This document shows, one piece after another, positions 10,845-22,374 of a stretch of 64,000 nucleotides of DNA. The DNA comes from Megaustenia siamemsis (taxonomy: Eukaryota; Mollusca; Gastropoda; Stylommatophora; Ariophantidae). The stretch is from assembly GCA_032433765.1 (NCBI GenBank), contig JAVIAB010000092.1:104941779-105005778 (forward strand), read 5' to 3'. A program made the translations under genes and the position numbers. The notes under the pieces were generated by a model. The model worked only from the letters and a program-made list of their open reading frames with translations, was not told the DNA's origin and ran no database searches. The first letter of the stretch is position 1; each line of letters opens with the position of its first letter.

Positions 10845-11167
10845 TAAAAGTAAAGAATGTGACTTGAATCGGCGTCTTAGCAAGCGAGTTTTAACCCATA
10901 TGTGCTCGGCCGTCTATTCAGAAGTGTTCGGAGACTTCAGGATAGTGTCACTTCAAGTATCGAAACTCACGATGTGAGGCGGTATTCCTCACCTTCCTAG
11001 AGTACTACCCTGGTACCCATTTTTGCCAATGGCTGGGTCGGCCGCGGATGTGTTTATTTGTTTCCAACCACGAGTACAACTCACACTGCTTCCAATGGGA
11101 ATCGAACATGGGTTGTCCGACGTTGGTAGCCTAGTCGTGTGGTTTTCCCAACTAGGCTACCGAGTAC
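10845..11167 (-). mobile_element. SINE-B, a second tRNA-related SINE
   Basis: On the minus strand the right end starts with a tRNA-like head, ggtagcctagttgggaaaac, with a box B-like gttcgattccc. The body contains tgggtcggccgcgg, gagtactaccctgg and cccatatgtgctcggccg in plus orientation. The 3' end on the minus strand is a cattctttactttta tail. An 8-bp direct repeat, cccaacaa, flanks it (10837-10844 and 11168-11175). Related copies are at 50448-50893 and 63392-63543. Confidence 0.82.
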
Positions 11168-11175
11168 CCCAACAA

Positions 11176-11515
11176 CACTGATAACTCAAAATACATGTAT
11201 AAGAAATATAATATTAAAAAGTAAATACGTTAAATAAGATATGATAGAAGATGATAAAAATGATAGAAACTACACGAGAGTTGCAATATTTGAAATGTAA
11301 GAAGCGATAGATTAGAATGACAGAGAATGAAAATAAACACAAAAGTAAGAAACAGAAGGATGGAACAGTGTTTAGTCGAGGAATAAACTACGGGGCTGAC
11401 TGATAAGTCCGTTTGTGTTCTTAATTGTTCCAACACGAATGGATATAGAGGGAAGCGATTTGCAATATTATGGAGTATAACACATGATTTAGTGATTGCA
11501 GCACACACAAAAAAG
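11176..11515. other. no recognisable gene
   Basis: AT-rich sequence, nothing supported. Confidence 0.5.
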
Positions 11516-11526
11516 ATACAAGCATT

Positions 11527-12218
11527 CTATCTATCTATTGACCTTTCGAGCCGTAGCCGGCCCATAGGGCGTAGACCAAGATACTCCCTCTCTTATCTGA
11601 ATTTTTGTTCTAGCAGTTTTCAATTCTTTTAAAGATATTTTATTAAATCTTGCCATTTGTCTCTGTTCTGTGCAAGCTAGCTCTATCTCATTGAGGGAGC
11701 CGATTCCTGCTGCTTTTGCCTCTCTCATCAATGTTCTTCTCAGTGTCTCTCTGGGTCTTCCTCTTTTCCTCTTGCCTGTTGTTTCCCACATGAGGGCTTG
11801 TTTTGCTATTCGGCTATTATCTCTTCTCATCACACGTCCAAAATTTGACCATCGTCTTTTCTTAATTATTGAAGATATTAGTGGTTGATTGGCGATTTCT
11901 TCAATTTCCTCGTTTGTTTTGAATTCGTTCCACGCTATACCAAGTATTTTCCTTAGACATTTATTTTCGAATGCGTTCAACTTTGTTTTTATATCTCTTG
12001 TTGTTTTCTAGCTTTCACGCGCATACGTAAGAGTTGATAGTACATTTAATTTGAATAGTCTAAGTTTTGTGTTTGTGCTGATTAGTTTTGATTTCCACAA
12101 CTTTTATAGGCTTCTGAAAGACATTGCTGCTTTAGCCATTCTGATTCTAATTTCTTTACTTGTATCCCCTTCTCGATCAATGTGACTTCCAAGATAGATA
12201 AAGTGATCGATCTCTTCC
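11527..12218 (-). mobile_element. LINE-T copy C, 5'-truncated
   Basis: It has the same organisation as copy B: an RT-thumb/tail coding segment and a (TAGA)n tail. A stop codon in the ACESW region and a frameshift near the 3' end (LNEIELACTEQRQ instead of LNEIELLAQNRD) disrupt the frame. A perfect 11-bp target-site duplication, atacaagcatt, is at 11516-11526 and 12219-12229. It carries more differences than B and E, so it is probably an older insertion. Confidence 0.92.
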
Positions 12219-12229
12219 ATACAAGCATT

Positions 12230-13216
12230 ACCCAGGATTAAATTAACGAACTAACTTGAATAAAATGCGAGCAAACACGCTGTTAAATAAAAGTAGAATA
12301 AATAGAGACAGAACAGTAGTGACCCGTCAAAGGATGATTAGGAAAATACTCAGACCCAAAATATTTAAAGAAATTAAGAAAATCATTTCATATGTTTCGA
12401 CGAAAATAAAATTTGAGTGCATATGAACTTATGAAGCCGCCATGTTGATGTCGTTAGTGCACTCGTCTGCAGCTCGAAAGTTCAACTTCAGATCGAGTTG
12501 CTATTTTACTGTTTGTTCCACTAACCACAAGAGGTTCTGCAAAACAACCTAAGCTTTGTGCTGTATATATATATATATATATATGCTGGATAATGTTCGT
12601 GGCTACACCTCTTAAGGGCAGCATCTAAGTTGAGAATGAATCTTTTTGATGAAGGTCTTAACATCATTGTACATGTAATTTTCATGGCATCATCTTGACA
12701 TGTTGGATTTACGAAGCTAAACAATTATGTTTATGGATGGCATTGATTAAAATGTATAAGCATGTCTACTTTTTTTTGGTTATTTAATTTGTAGCGACAT
12801 ACACAAATATGTTGACACCAGTCATAGACATGTCAATATAAAACAATAAATAATTAAGGTATTCAATCAAATTTCAGCTCTAAGTTTTCAAAATAATTAA
12901 TGTGAGGGAGTAAACGTGTCTAAATGTTAGCATTATTGAGAATTGTCAAACTTTGATGAATTATGAACTGTTTCCACGATAGGAGATGTTTTCTAATGTT
13001 TAATAGATAAACAGATTAACAACAATAAAGTAGTTAAGTTCAAGTAGCTTAACAAGACTCTCCTTCATAGTTTCATTTTTTTTAAATTTCATTATCGACC
13101 TGCGTGGTCATGCGCTATATCACCATTCATTACTGCAGGTTTACTGAGTAATAATTTTAAAGAATTAAGGATAAATAAATGGCGACTGGTTGGATACAGC
13201 ACAGCGCCATAACAAG
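12230..13216. other. no gene; contains a short dispersed repeat
   Basis: A (TA)n tract lies at about 12566-12585. The block 12871-12947 (atttcagctctaag...gagaattgtc) recurs in inverted orientation at 16844-16920 with a few differences. Nothing else is recognised. Confidence 0.55.
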
Positions 13217-13228
13217 AACGTGTGACAT

Positions 13229-13454
13229 AAAAAAAAAAAAAAGTAAAGTACCCCCCGTCACGCCAAGTGGCGTATAGGGAAATATGGTGTTAGTGACCCT
13301 ATATTTTACAGACCTTCAGCACATGATTTTTGGGGTAATGTGGTCGGTATTACGCCCGTGCTGCTTTACTTTCCCAGAAAAAATCCGGTACCCATTTAAG
13401 GCTGGGTGAACCCGGAGCCGTCGGTTGGGATCGAACCCTACCCTTGTCCGTAGT
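13229..13454 (-). mobile_element. SINE-A copy, slightly 5'-truncated
   Basis: Reverse orientation: it starts with an A/T tail and gtaaagtacc, then runs through the whole body to the box B region gggatcgaaccctacccttg. The first part of the tRNA head is missing. A perfect 12-bp target-site duplication, aacgtgtgacat, is at 13217-13228 and 13455-13466. This shows that truncation happened during insertion, as in LINE-driven retroposition. Confidence 0.93.
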
Positions 13455-13466
13455 AACGTGTGACAT

Positions 13467-14330
13467 GCTAATCTTAATTACTGATCTCTATAACCATCAC
13501 TCACATTCTCTCTAACCACACTATAAGTCGTGATATATCTTGTTGAGAACTCTACTTCTAACGTTCACACATGTCAGTGTGCACAATTTCTCTATAATAT
13601 TTCCATTTTCATATCTTATTGACAATCATTCAATTTCTCTAATGTTTTTGGCTCTTTCTAATCTACTTCTATCTTAGATGGAAACATCTCTCAGCTAGGC
13701 CGACATTCTAACACAAACTCTCTGGATGGAAACATCTCACTTCTAGGCTGATAATCTAACACAAAAGGGAGGGGGAGAGGGTTTCAAGGCATAAAGATGT
13801 ATAGAAATGCGAAGCTGCCGTAAAGCTGATAATAATAATTTCTTTTAAAAAAATTAAAAGTGGTTGATAACAGCTTTACGTAGGTGAGAAACAAAACAAA
13901 AGTAGTACGACGTTTCGACCAAGTAGGCCTTCAGCTCGAACAATAAACAGCAACTCAAAAATATATAAAGATATACACATAAAACTAACAACATGGCGAT
14001 AATATGCTTGGCTATTAATAAAGTAAAATACGTCACTTCCCTGTGGTCCGGAGCTTGGTGAGACGTCGACTAGACTGTAATTGATAAGGCCGGCGGACAC
14101 AGGTGTGAAAGAGAGTAAAAGGGAAGGCTTCTAAAAATATGTGGAGGGAGGCACAAGATCCCAGACTCTACTACTACTGGAAACGTTTGTATAAGTTGAT
14201 TCCCAATAAGGTTATCCATACGGAAAATGTTACGTACTCAAGCGAACACATAAATCTGTGTATACCTGCAACTGTGGCTGTGTACATAGAACAAATGTGC
14301 CCAAACGTACATAAACAACCATGCATAATC
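13467..14330. other. no gene; diverged outliers of the 48-bp repeat and dispersed-repeat pieces
   Basis: Two diverged units of the 48-bp minisatellite are visible at about 13675-13765 (tggaaacatctctc, ctaggc, tctaacacaaa). At 13780-13940 there are pieces (gctttacgtaggt, acgtttcgaccaag) that recur around 21.8 kb. Confidence 0.5.
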
Positions 14331-14334
14331 TAAC

Positions 14335-15515
14335 ACAATTTAATAGATGAAAACATCTCTCTCCTAGGCTGATAATCAAACACAAACTCTCTAGATGAAA
14401 GCATCACTCCACTAGGCTGATAATCTAACACAAACCATCTAAATGAAAATATCTCTCTACTAGGCTGATAATCTAACACAAACTCTCTAGATAAAAACAT
14501 CTCTTTACTAGGCTGATAATCTAACACAAACTCTCTAGATGAAAACATCTCTCTACTAGGCTGATAATCTAACACAAACTCTCTAGATAAAAACATCTCT
14601 TTACTAGGCTGATAATCTAACACAAACTCTCTAGATGAAAACATCTCTCTACTAGGTCTCTACTAGGCTGATAATCTAACAAAAACACTCTAGATGAAAA
14701 CATATCTCTACAAGGCTGGTAACCTAACACAAACTCTCTAGATGAAAACATCTCTCTACTAGGCTGATAATCTAACACAAACTCTCTAGATGAAAACATC
14801 TCTCTACTAGGCTGATAATCTAACACAAACTCTCTAGATGAAAACATATCTCTACTAGGCTGATAATCCAACACAAACTCTCTAGATGAAAACATCTCTC
14901 TACTAGGCTGATAATCTAACACACACTCTCTAGATGAAAATATCTCTCTACTAGGCTGATAATCTAACACAAACTCTCTAGATGAAAACATCTCTCTACT
15001 AGGCTGATAATCTAACACAAACTCTCTAGATGAAAACATCTCTCGACTAGGCTGATAATCTAACACAAACTCTCAAGATGAAAACATATCTCTACTAGGC
15101 TGATAATCTAACACAAACTCTCTAGATGAAAACATCTCTCTACTAGACTGATAATCTAACACATTTTCTCTAGATGAAAATATCTCTCTACTAGCTGATA
15201 ATCTAACACATTTTCTCTAGATGAAAACATCTCTCTACTAGACTGATAATCTAACACATTTTCTCTAGATGAAAATATCTCTCTACTAGCTGATAATCTA
15301 ACACAAACTGTCTAAATGAAAACATCTCTCTACTAGGCTGATAATCCAACACAAACTCTCTAGATGAAAACATCTCTCTACTAGGCTGATAATCTAACAC
15401 AAACTCTCTAGATGAAAACATATCTCTACTAGACTGATAATCTAACACAAACTCTCTAGATGAAAACATATCTCTACTAAACTGATATTCTAGCACAAAC
15501 TCTCTGGATGAAAAA
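14335..15515. repeat. minisatellite, 48-bp unit, about 24 copies
   Basis: The unit contains gatgaaaacatctctctact, aggctgataatctaacac and aaactctcta. Because 48 is a multiple of 3, the minus strand stays open as a 16-residue peptide repeat (EFVLDYQPSREMFSSR). Occasional indels break it into 104-, 149- and 81-codon pieces. I see no start context, splice site or flanking coding sequence, so I treat it as a non-coding satellite. Confidence 0.93.
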
Positions 15516-16283
15516 CATGGATCAAAGAACGCTCAGTTTGTTGTACTTTGGCTCAACAACATTTTTCCTGCTTAGGTTTAGACATGTAATCTATTCACAA
15601 TTCTCCCCTTTTTCTCCACAATTAGATGTAAATTCACCTATCAACTGTGTATACTTTTCTCAAATGTATTCCTATTATTGTGGGCGATTACTTTATTTAA
15701 TTTCTTTTTAATTACATTAATTATACCATACACTATAAACACTATAACAGATGTAAGGAAGGAAATATAACATTGTGAGAATAAAAGATAAGGGAATGAT
15801 GGACATTATATATCTGTCAACTCCGTGATGATAAAAGACCAAAGCTAAGCATTTCAAACAAAGACACAGGACCACCAACATTGCAAAGTGAAGTGGAGAA
15901 AGCAACTCAACACATGAAAAAAGGCACAGCTCAAGATCTCGATAATGTTACAAGACGCCGTCAAGAGTGTCTCAACTGCTGCCAAAGTCACGCGGCTGAT
16001 AGTGTGGACATTTTTTTTTGTAACCACACCGTGGGATGGGTGCCTTTAGGCGACATAGACTCAAAGAACGTGCTCTGTAAGTCCTGCTATTCAATGTAGG
16101 GATATCAAGGAAGTAACGCTAAACATTGCTTATTTTCCACAACCTCGAATGATAAGATGGTCTGGCCCTCTATCCTTTCCAGTTTGAGAGTCCAGATAGT
16201 CAGCGCCTAACATATCCCTTCGCAGAAAGGATCAGTCTCTGATATAAAATAAATTGTTATACCGTTTAATTGTAATATTATTG
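15516..16283. other. no recognisable gene
   Basis: AT-rich unclassified sequence; short open frames show no family resemblance. Confidence 0.5.
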
Positions 16284-16803
16284 TATCATCATCAGCATCA
16301 TCAAGCACCAAGCCTGCAGGAGTAGGTCATCATGTCTCTTCACAACTTTCGACCACGACAGTTATTTATCATTTCTGTTGTTGACCTTCTGCCAAGCCAT
16401 TCTCTTAAGCTGTCTCTTATCTTTTCTCTTTGCTTCCCTCTATCTCTTCATCCCTCAATTTTCTCAGTTGTTACATTATATTCCTGCTGTTCTCTTCTCA
16501 TTAAATGGCCAAAAAATGATGATTGTTTCTTCCTAATATTGGAAATTAGCTCTCTTTTTGCTTTGGCCTCTTTCAGAACGTTTTCATTACTCTTCTTAGC
16601 TGTCCATGTTATTCTCACCATTCTTCTGTAAAACCACATTTCTACAAACTCCAGTGATTTTCTTGTCTGTTGTCCTATTGTCCACGATTCACATCCATAT
16701 GTTAAGACTGGCTCTACATAACATTTAAGAACTCTTTTTCTTGTTTCTATTGTCAAAAATGGATTGCATAGTATCTTCCTCATTTTTTGGAAAACTGCTT
16801 TTA
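16284..16803 (-). mobile_element. LINE-2 3' fragment
   Basis: The minus strand encodes RKRVLKCYVEPVLTYGCESW, RRMVRITWTAKKSNENVL, SNIRKKQSSFFGHLMRRE and, after stops, DSLREWLGRRSTTEMINNC. This is the region after RT in an EN/RT non-LTR element. At the 3' end the sequence becomes a short (ATC)n-like tract (tcatcatcagcatcatc). The same family occurs at 4.3, 24.0, 44.2 and 52.1 kb. Confidence 0.85.
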
Positions 16804-17509
16804 GTGCAGGTTTATTGCATGATCAACTGCATGATTATACACTGACAATTCTCAATAATGCTAACATTTAGTCACGTTCACTCCCTCACATTGATTATTT
16901 TGAATACTTAGAGCTGAAACTTATTCATAGTCTCAATTATTGTATACGCCCATTAATGGAATACGCTCCTGAATAGTTGGCACTCCTAGCACTGGGAACA
17001 GTGCCAGCATTGGGATCAGAAACAGAAGGGATTCATGTTTGCAATTTCAGAGTTACGCACGTGCATCAGCGGTTCAATAATTGTGACCCGCTGGCTCCAA
17101 TATCCAACATAACGAAATAAACCAGAGCAGCGTCCGCGATCAAGAAAGAGGTGGGGAACCGCTGGAACAAAAGTGTCACAGGATCGCGTCAACGTTTGAC
17201 ATTCAACACAAGTTCTGAGTCGGTCGGCGGGTCTAACAATGTAGCCGGAGGCCTCAAAGGCTTCGATGTCACCGATTTTGGCGGGAAAACCCTTGCTGGT
17301 GCTGATACAAAAAAAGGTTTCCCCACCAGATTTAGTTAGAAAGGTCGGATCAGAAGGTGGTGGTTACTATGGTAGAGATTATGAGAACCTTAAAAGTAGT
17401 CAATTAGTAAGGACAGATATCTTGTGTTGACGTGATGTAGTTTAGTATGTGATGTAACAGGAACAGATACAGTTCACGGAATTTGCAGTTAGTTAACAAG
17501 ATAGAGTCT
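16804..17509. other. no gene; inverted copy of a short repeat
   Basis: 16844-16920 is the reverse complement of 12871-12947 with a few differences. The rest is unclassified. Confidence 0.5.
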
Positions 17510-17518
17510 ACAATGCGT

Positions 17519-18111
17519 TGTAAAAAAAAAAAAAAGTAAAGAGCCCCCGTCACGCCAAGTGGCGTATAGGGAATATGGTGTTAGTGACCATAAATTTTAG
17601 AGACCTTCGGCACATGATTTTAGGGGTAATGTGGTCGGTATTACGCCCGTGCCGCTTTACGTTCCCAGAAAAAAATCCGGTACCCATTTAAGACTGGGTG
17701 AACCCGGAAGCCGGCGGTTGGGATCGAACCCTACCCCTTATCCTTTGTAGTCCAGTTCACTTGTAGTCCAGTCCACTAACCACTGAACTATCGCGGCTCC
17801 CTCGTGCCGCTTTACTTTCCCAGAAAAAGTCCGGTACCTATTTAAGTTATTTTTTTTCTGGGAAAGTGAAGCGGCACCGGCGTAATACCGACCACGTTAC
17901 CCTAAAAATCATGTGCCGAAGGTCTGTAAAATTTATGATCACTAACACCATATTTCCTATACGCCACTTGGCGTGACGGGGGTACTTTACTCTTTACTTT
18001 TTTTTTACCTATTTAAGTTTGGGTGAACCCGGAACCGTCAGTTGGGATCGAACTCTACCACTTGTCCTTTGTAGTCCAGTTCACTAACCACTGAGCTATC
18101 GCGGCTCCCCC
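17519..18111. mobile_element. composite of three SINE-A segments (-, +, -)
   Basis: A nearly complete minus-oriented SINE-A (about 17530-17800, ending in the head ctatcgcggctccc) is followed by a short minus body piece (17802-17845). A plus-oriented body and tail comes next (about 17848-17995), then a second minus segment with a full head (about 18005-18111). The whole block is bounded by a 9-bp direct repeat, acaatgcgt (17510-17518 and 18112-18120), which suggests it was one locus at insertion or was remodelled inside one SINE. The middle parts can fold as inverted repeats. Confidence 0.8.
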
Positions 18112-18120
18112 ACAATGCGT

Positions 18121-18745
18121 AGGGCTATAATATCTTTGTCAGAGGTCGCTTAGATTGTAGCCCATGGGCCGGGATTAGGACTCATTGTCTCAATTTCAGA
18201 ATGAAAAATTCATAAGTAGAGATAACATTTCACTTGATGAGTGAAATACGCTGTGTTGATCATGTGGAGGCATGAACATTTCAACTTCAAATAAAGATAT
18301 GTTTCGTTGATACTACCTGAACTTGATCAATCATTTACGTCTGTTGTGTTGTTTACAAAGTCACCATCACTCGGGTCACCATGACAGCGGTATCACACTT
18401 CTAACTACCGCATCTGATAACCAGTACATGGAGCTACCAGCGCCACTGGCTAAGGGTGATATCGCCGTCACGATAACATAACGGTAAGATTCACGCTACA
18501 TGTATCAAGCAAGATGAAGTGTAAGCATCTACCGAAGCAGTATAGATATAATGAATATGGTTATTAGTGGTCAGTTGTGGTTACTTTGCGATGAGCTATT
18601 ATACCTGTGTGCAGTGCAACTGATATGTCGACTAACCAACAAACTAGAACAGCTATAATGCTTTTCTCCTTCTTGGCCAAAAGCTTCAAGAATTACCAAA
18701 CTTAATGAACGTCTAAAAATCTAGCATATATTTTACCCCTCTCTT
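18121..18745. other. no recognisable gene
   Basis: Unclassified sequence between SINEs and a minisatellite. Confidence 0.5.
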
Positions 18746-18747
18746 CC

Positions 18748-19372
18748 TCACTTCCTATCTCCAACAGTTTCTCTCGCTTTCTATCCCTCATGTACGCCGT
18801 CCTCCAGCTTCATTCTTTCACACTATTTCTATTAGTACTTTCTGTCTTCCTCACTTCCTATCTCCAACAGTTTCTCTCGCTTTCTATCCCTCATGTACGC
18901 CATCCTCCAGCTTCATTCTTTCACACTATTTCTATTAGTATTTTCTGTCTTCCTCACTTCCTATCTCCAACAGTTTCTCTCGCTTTCTATCCCTCATGTA
19001 CGCCGTCCTCCAGCTTCATTCTTTCACACTATTTCTATTAGTATTTTCTGTCTTCCTCACTTCCTATCTCCAACAGTTTCTCTCGCTTTCTATCCCTCAT
19101 GTACGCCATCCTCCAGCTTCATTCTTTCACACTATTTCTATTAGTATTTTCTGTCTTCCTCACTTCCTATCTCCAACAGTTTCTCTCGCTTTCTATCCCT
19201 CATGTACGCCATCCTCCAGCTTCATTCTTTCACACTATTTCTATTAGTATTTTCTGTCTTCCTCACTTCCTATCTCCAACAGTTTCTCTCGCTTTCTATC
19301 CCTCATGTACGCCATCCTCCAGCTTCATTCTTTCACACTATTTCTATTAGTATTTTCTGTCTTCCTCACTGT
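18748..19372. repeat. minisatellite, 103-bp unit, six near-identical copies
   Basis: The same ATG context recurs at 18790, 18893, 18996, 19099, 19202 and 19305, exactly 103 bp apart. The copies differ at only a few bases (for example cgccgtcc/cgccatcc). Since 103 is not a multiple of 3, each copy generates overlapping 83-codon frames that are artefacts of periodicity. Confidence 0.95.
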
Positions 19373-19462
19373 TCTCATAATGTCTCATTCTTTTCCTATT
19401 TCTCTTTTCCTATTTTTACTTTGCAACATCCCTTCTATTTTCCAAACTTCCTTTTACCCAAA

Positions 19463-19528
<66 letters not shown>

Positions 19529-19850
19529 CTCTGTGTGTGTTTTATTTTCTTCCTCTATATTACTGTTTTCCACTGTCTCATTTCTTCCATACTCTTACTT
19601 ATCACCAAACCTCTCAGACTTTATAACTTTTCCATTCCATTTTTATTTCTTCTCATATCTTTCCATTCATCTTTATCCTACACGTTGCTTTCCTACACCA
19701 TTTTTCTATCCAACCCTATCTATCCCTACATCTCTCACTTCCTCATTTTCTAAATTTCCTATTTTCTTACATCTTCCTTTCATTACATCATCCACCCTTA
19801 CTCCCTCGCACATCCCGAATATCCCATCCTACCTCCTCTACTAATTTGTT
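19373..19850. repeat. pyrimidine-rich tract with (CT)n
   Basis: A strongly C/T-biased plus strand with a pure (CT)n run at about 19471-19525, followed by a short TG run. The long open frames here follow from base composition. Confidence 0.8.
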
Positions 19851-20197
19851 TCTCAAGACAAACTTTGGTATTGTACGTTAACATTTCCACATGCTACAGT
19901 CTTCAATACGTCGGAAATCTCTGGTAATTAAAGTAGTTCCACTGTTTCCTGCACTGTGGTTTCGGCTCTTTTCAGAAATGTTCTATTACTACTCCTTATT
20001 TAGAAATATTTTCGAAAGTTCTTACGTCGTTCCTACGTATCTTTTACAGCGAGATCTTTAAAGGATCTTTAAAGAGCATTCTCGTATTTTATTGCCGCCG
20101 TTAACCGAGGAATCGAATTAGATGGATGATATGTTATCAATAAAATACACTGAATTTGACTGGCTGGTAAAGCGACACTGACAATTTATATATCTAT
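19851..20197. other. no recognisable gene
   Basis: Spacer before LINE-T copy D; nothing supported. Confidence 0.5.
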
Positions 20198-20210
20198 ATA
20201 GAACTGAAAT

Positions 20211-20829
20211 TAAAATCAGAATAGCTAAAGCAGCAATGTCTTTCAGAAGCCTTGAAAAGTTGTGGAAATCAAAACTTATCAGCACAAACACAAAACTTAG
20301 GCTATTCAAATCAAATGTACTATCAACCCTTACGTATGCGTGTGAAAGCTGGAAAACAACAAGAGATATAGAAACAAAGTTGAACGCATTTGAAAATAAA
20401 TGTCTAAGGAAAATACTTGGTATAGCATGGAACGAATTCAAAACAAATGAGGAAATTAGAGAAATCGCCAATCAACCACTAATATCTTCAGTAATAAAGA
20501 AAAGACGATGGTCATACGTTGGACATGTGATGAGAAGAGATAATAACCGAATAGCAAAGCAAGCCCTCATATGGGAAACAACAGGTAAAAGAAAAAGAGG
20601 AAGACCCAGGGAGACACTGAGAAGAACATTGATGAGAGAGGCAAGAGCAGCAGGAGTCGGCTCCCTCAATGAGATAGAACTGCTTGCACAGAACAGAGAC
20701 AGATGGCGAGATTTGATAAAATATCTTTAAAAGAAAACTGCTAGAACAAAAAAATCCATATAGGAGAAGGTGTATCTTGGTCTACGCCCTATGGGCCGGT
20801 TACGGCTCGAAAGGTCAATAGATAGATAG
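20211..20829 (+). mobile_element. LINE-T copy D, 5'-truncated
   Basis: An open frame of 164 codons (ATG 20236, stop at 20728-20730) carries the post-RT region: MSFRSLEKLWKSKLIS, NVLSTLTYACESW and GKRKRGRPRETLRRT. A 3' UTR and a (TAGA)n tail follow. A 13-bp target-site duplication, atagaactgaaat, is at 20198-20210 and 20830-20842; its left edge overlaps LINE sequence, so the junction could shift by a few bases (microhomology). Coding is undisturbed, which fits a young insertion. Confidence 0.92.
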
Positions 20830-20984
20830 ATAGAACTGAAATATGTAAAGAGAGATAAGAAATATCAACATTGTTACCATTAACGGACGTCTATAACCAT
20901 ACATTTGTCTTTTGATTTGTTGTAGAATGCGCCTGTGCTTATTCCTAAACCAAATACTATATCTGTCGGGCTTCTTTCTTTCTA

Positions 20985-21064
20985 TCTTTCTTTCTTTCTT
21001 TCTTTCTTTTTTTTTATTTCTTTCTTTCACTCTTTCTTTCTTTATATTTTTCTTTTTCTTTATT

Positions 21065-21117
<53 letters not shown>

Positions 21118-21135
21118 TTTTCTTTCTTTCTTTCC
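20985..21135. repeat. (TTTC)n and (TC)n microsatellite
   Basis: A polypyrimidine tract of TTTC tetramers is followed by a pure TC run (about 21068-21112), then TTTC again. Confidence 0.92.
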
Positions 21136-21584
21136 TCATTTTCTTTTCGGCCATTTGCTTTTTTCCTTCGCGGTTCGCGGTTTCTTGGGCTTCTTTTTGC
21201 CTCTGCTGCTTTTATACCTCCCAGTGTTTCTAGTATTCCGCCTGTGCACCTTTTTCCTAGTTGGTTTCTTGGTCTGATGTTCATTTGTTGGTAATTTGTA
21301 TTAAATTTAGTTCTTCATGTCTTATCACATGCCCGAACCACTTGATCTGTTGTCGCTTTATGTATTCAATAGCTACTTCCGTTTATTGTCTTTTTCATAA
21401 CTCTTTGTGGCTTTAACTTTGACAAGTTAGAAATGAAAAAGAATATTTTTTTTTTTTGTAAACTGATGTATCGTCCTATTATTTTTTTACTTTCATAAAA
21501 TTGCTCACGTTTTTAATGATGTGCAATAAAGGCTACTTATTGATGAATGCAATAAATATATCTGTCTCTCTGCCATCAAGACTC
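21136..21584. other. no recognisable gene
   Basis: Unclassified AT-rich sequence. Confidence 0.5.
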
Positions 21585-22082
21585 AATCAGAGTAGGATTC
21601 CAGACTCTCTCATGAAGTCAGCTGTCTGTTTAAGCGATTCGATTGCCCCATATAGTTTCTCTTCCAGTGAGGTGGGCGTGGAACACATTGCTCTTCTCAG
21701 GTATGTGTATATTTAGAGTCTGTTAGATCCAGTCTGATTGATTACTTGTTAAAACGTTGCAATACTAAAAAAAGGAAGAAAAAAGTGGTATGGTGACAGC
21801 TTTACGTGGTAATGGACGAAACAAAAGTCGATGTTTCGTCCATTACCACGTAAAGCTGTCACCATACCACTTTTTTCTTCCTTTTTTTTAGTATTGCTAT
21901 TATCATCAGCTTTACAGCAGCTTCGCATCTCTACGCATCTTGGTGCATCTTGATGCCTTTACTTCTAAAACGTTTCACTGTGTTCTGCGCCAGTGGCCCA
22001 GAGCATCCGATTTCAGCCAGCATTTTATTCAGGTTTGCTTTCCTTAGCCTTTGATTGTCCCCAATCTTCCTGCAAGAAGGCT
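21585..22082 (-). repeat. dispersed repeat R, with a palindrome inside
   Basis: Reverse-complement matches to 43270-43590 bracket this interval. One end is caatcagagtaggattcc and the other is cttcctgcaagaagg, with gactgccgatttcagccagc-like sequence between. A short frame is conserved in both copies (minus here, plus at 43 kb): CRKIGDNQRL.KANLNKMLA and EIGC.GPLAQNTV.RF. The palindrome at 21759-21897 lies inside this copy and is absent from the other. I cannot assign the repeat to a class. Confidence 0.65.
21759..21897. repeat. near-perfect palindrome, 64/65-bp arms with a 10-nt loop
   Basis: The left arm (21759-21822) and right arm (21833-21897) are reverse complements apart from a one-base length difference in an A/T run. 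The loop is aaaagtcgat. The arms contain acagctttacgtggtaatgg. As DNA it could extrude a cruciform; as RNA it would form one long hairpin. Confidence 0.95.
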
Positions 22083-22374
22083 ATATGACAACAACATTAC
22101 GTGAAAGATACATGGAGGTTAATACCACAGAACTGTAAAGGCTATTGACAGTTATCTTATCACATAGTGAAATATGCTAGATTCAGTGAAGTTGAATGGT
22201 GAATGCTATATGAGTGGGAATGCTAACGGACGGTAACTGCTATGTCACTGTAAATGCTAACAAACGATGAATTCTATAAAGGGTGAATGCTATGAGATGG
22301 TCAATGTTTACGGATGATAAATACTAGAGGGGGTAAATGCTTATGGACATTAGAACCTATCAGACTGTGAAAAC

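Noticed and set aside
18790..19844. Repeated 83-codon and 180-codon frames
   Set aside because: Produced by the 103-bp tandem repeat and the following pyrimidine-rich tract.
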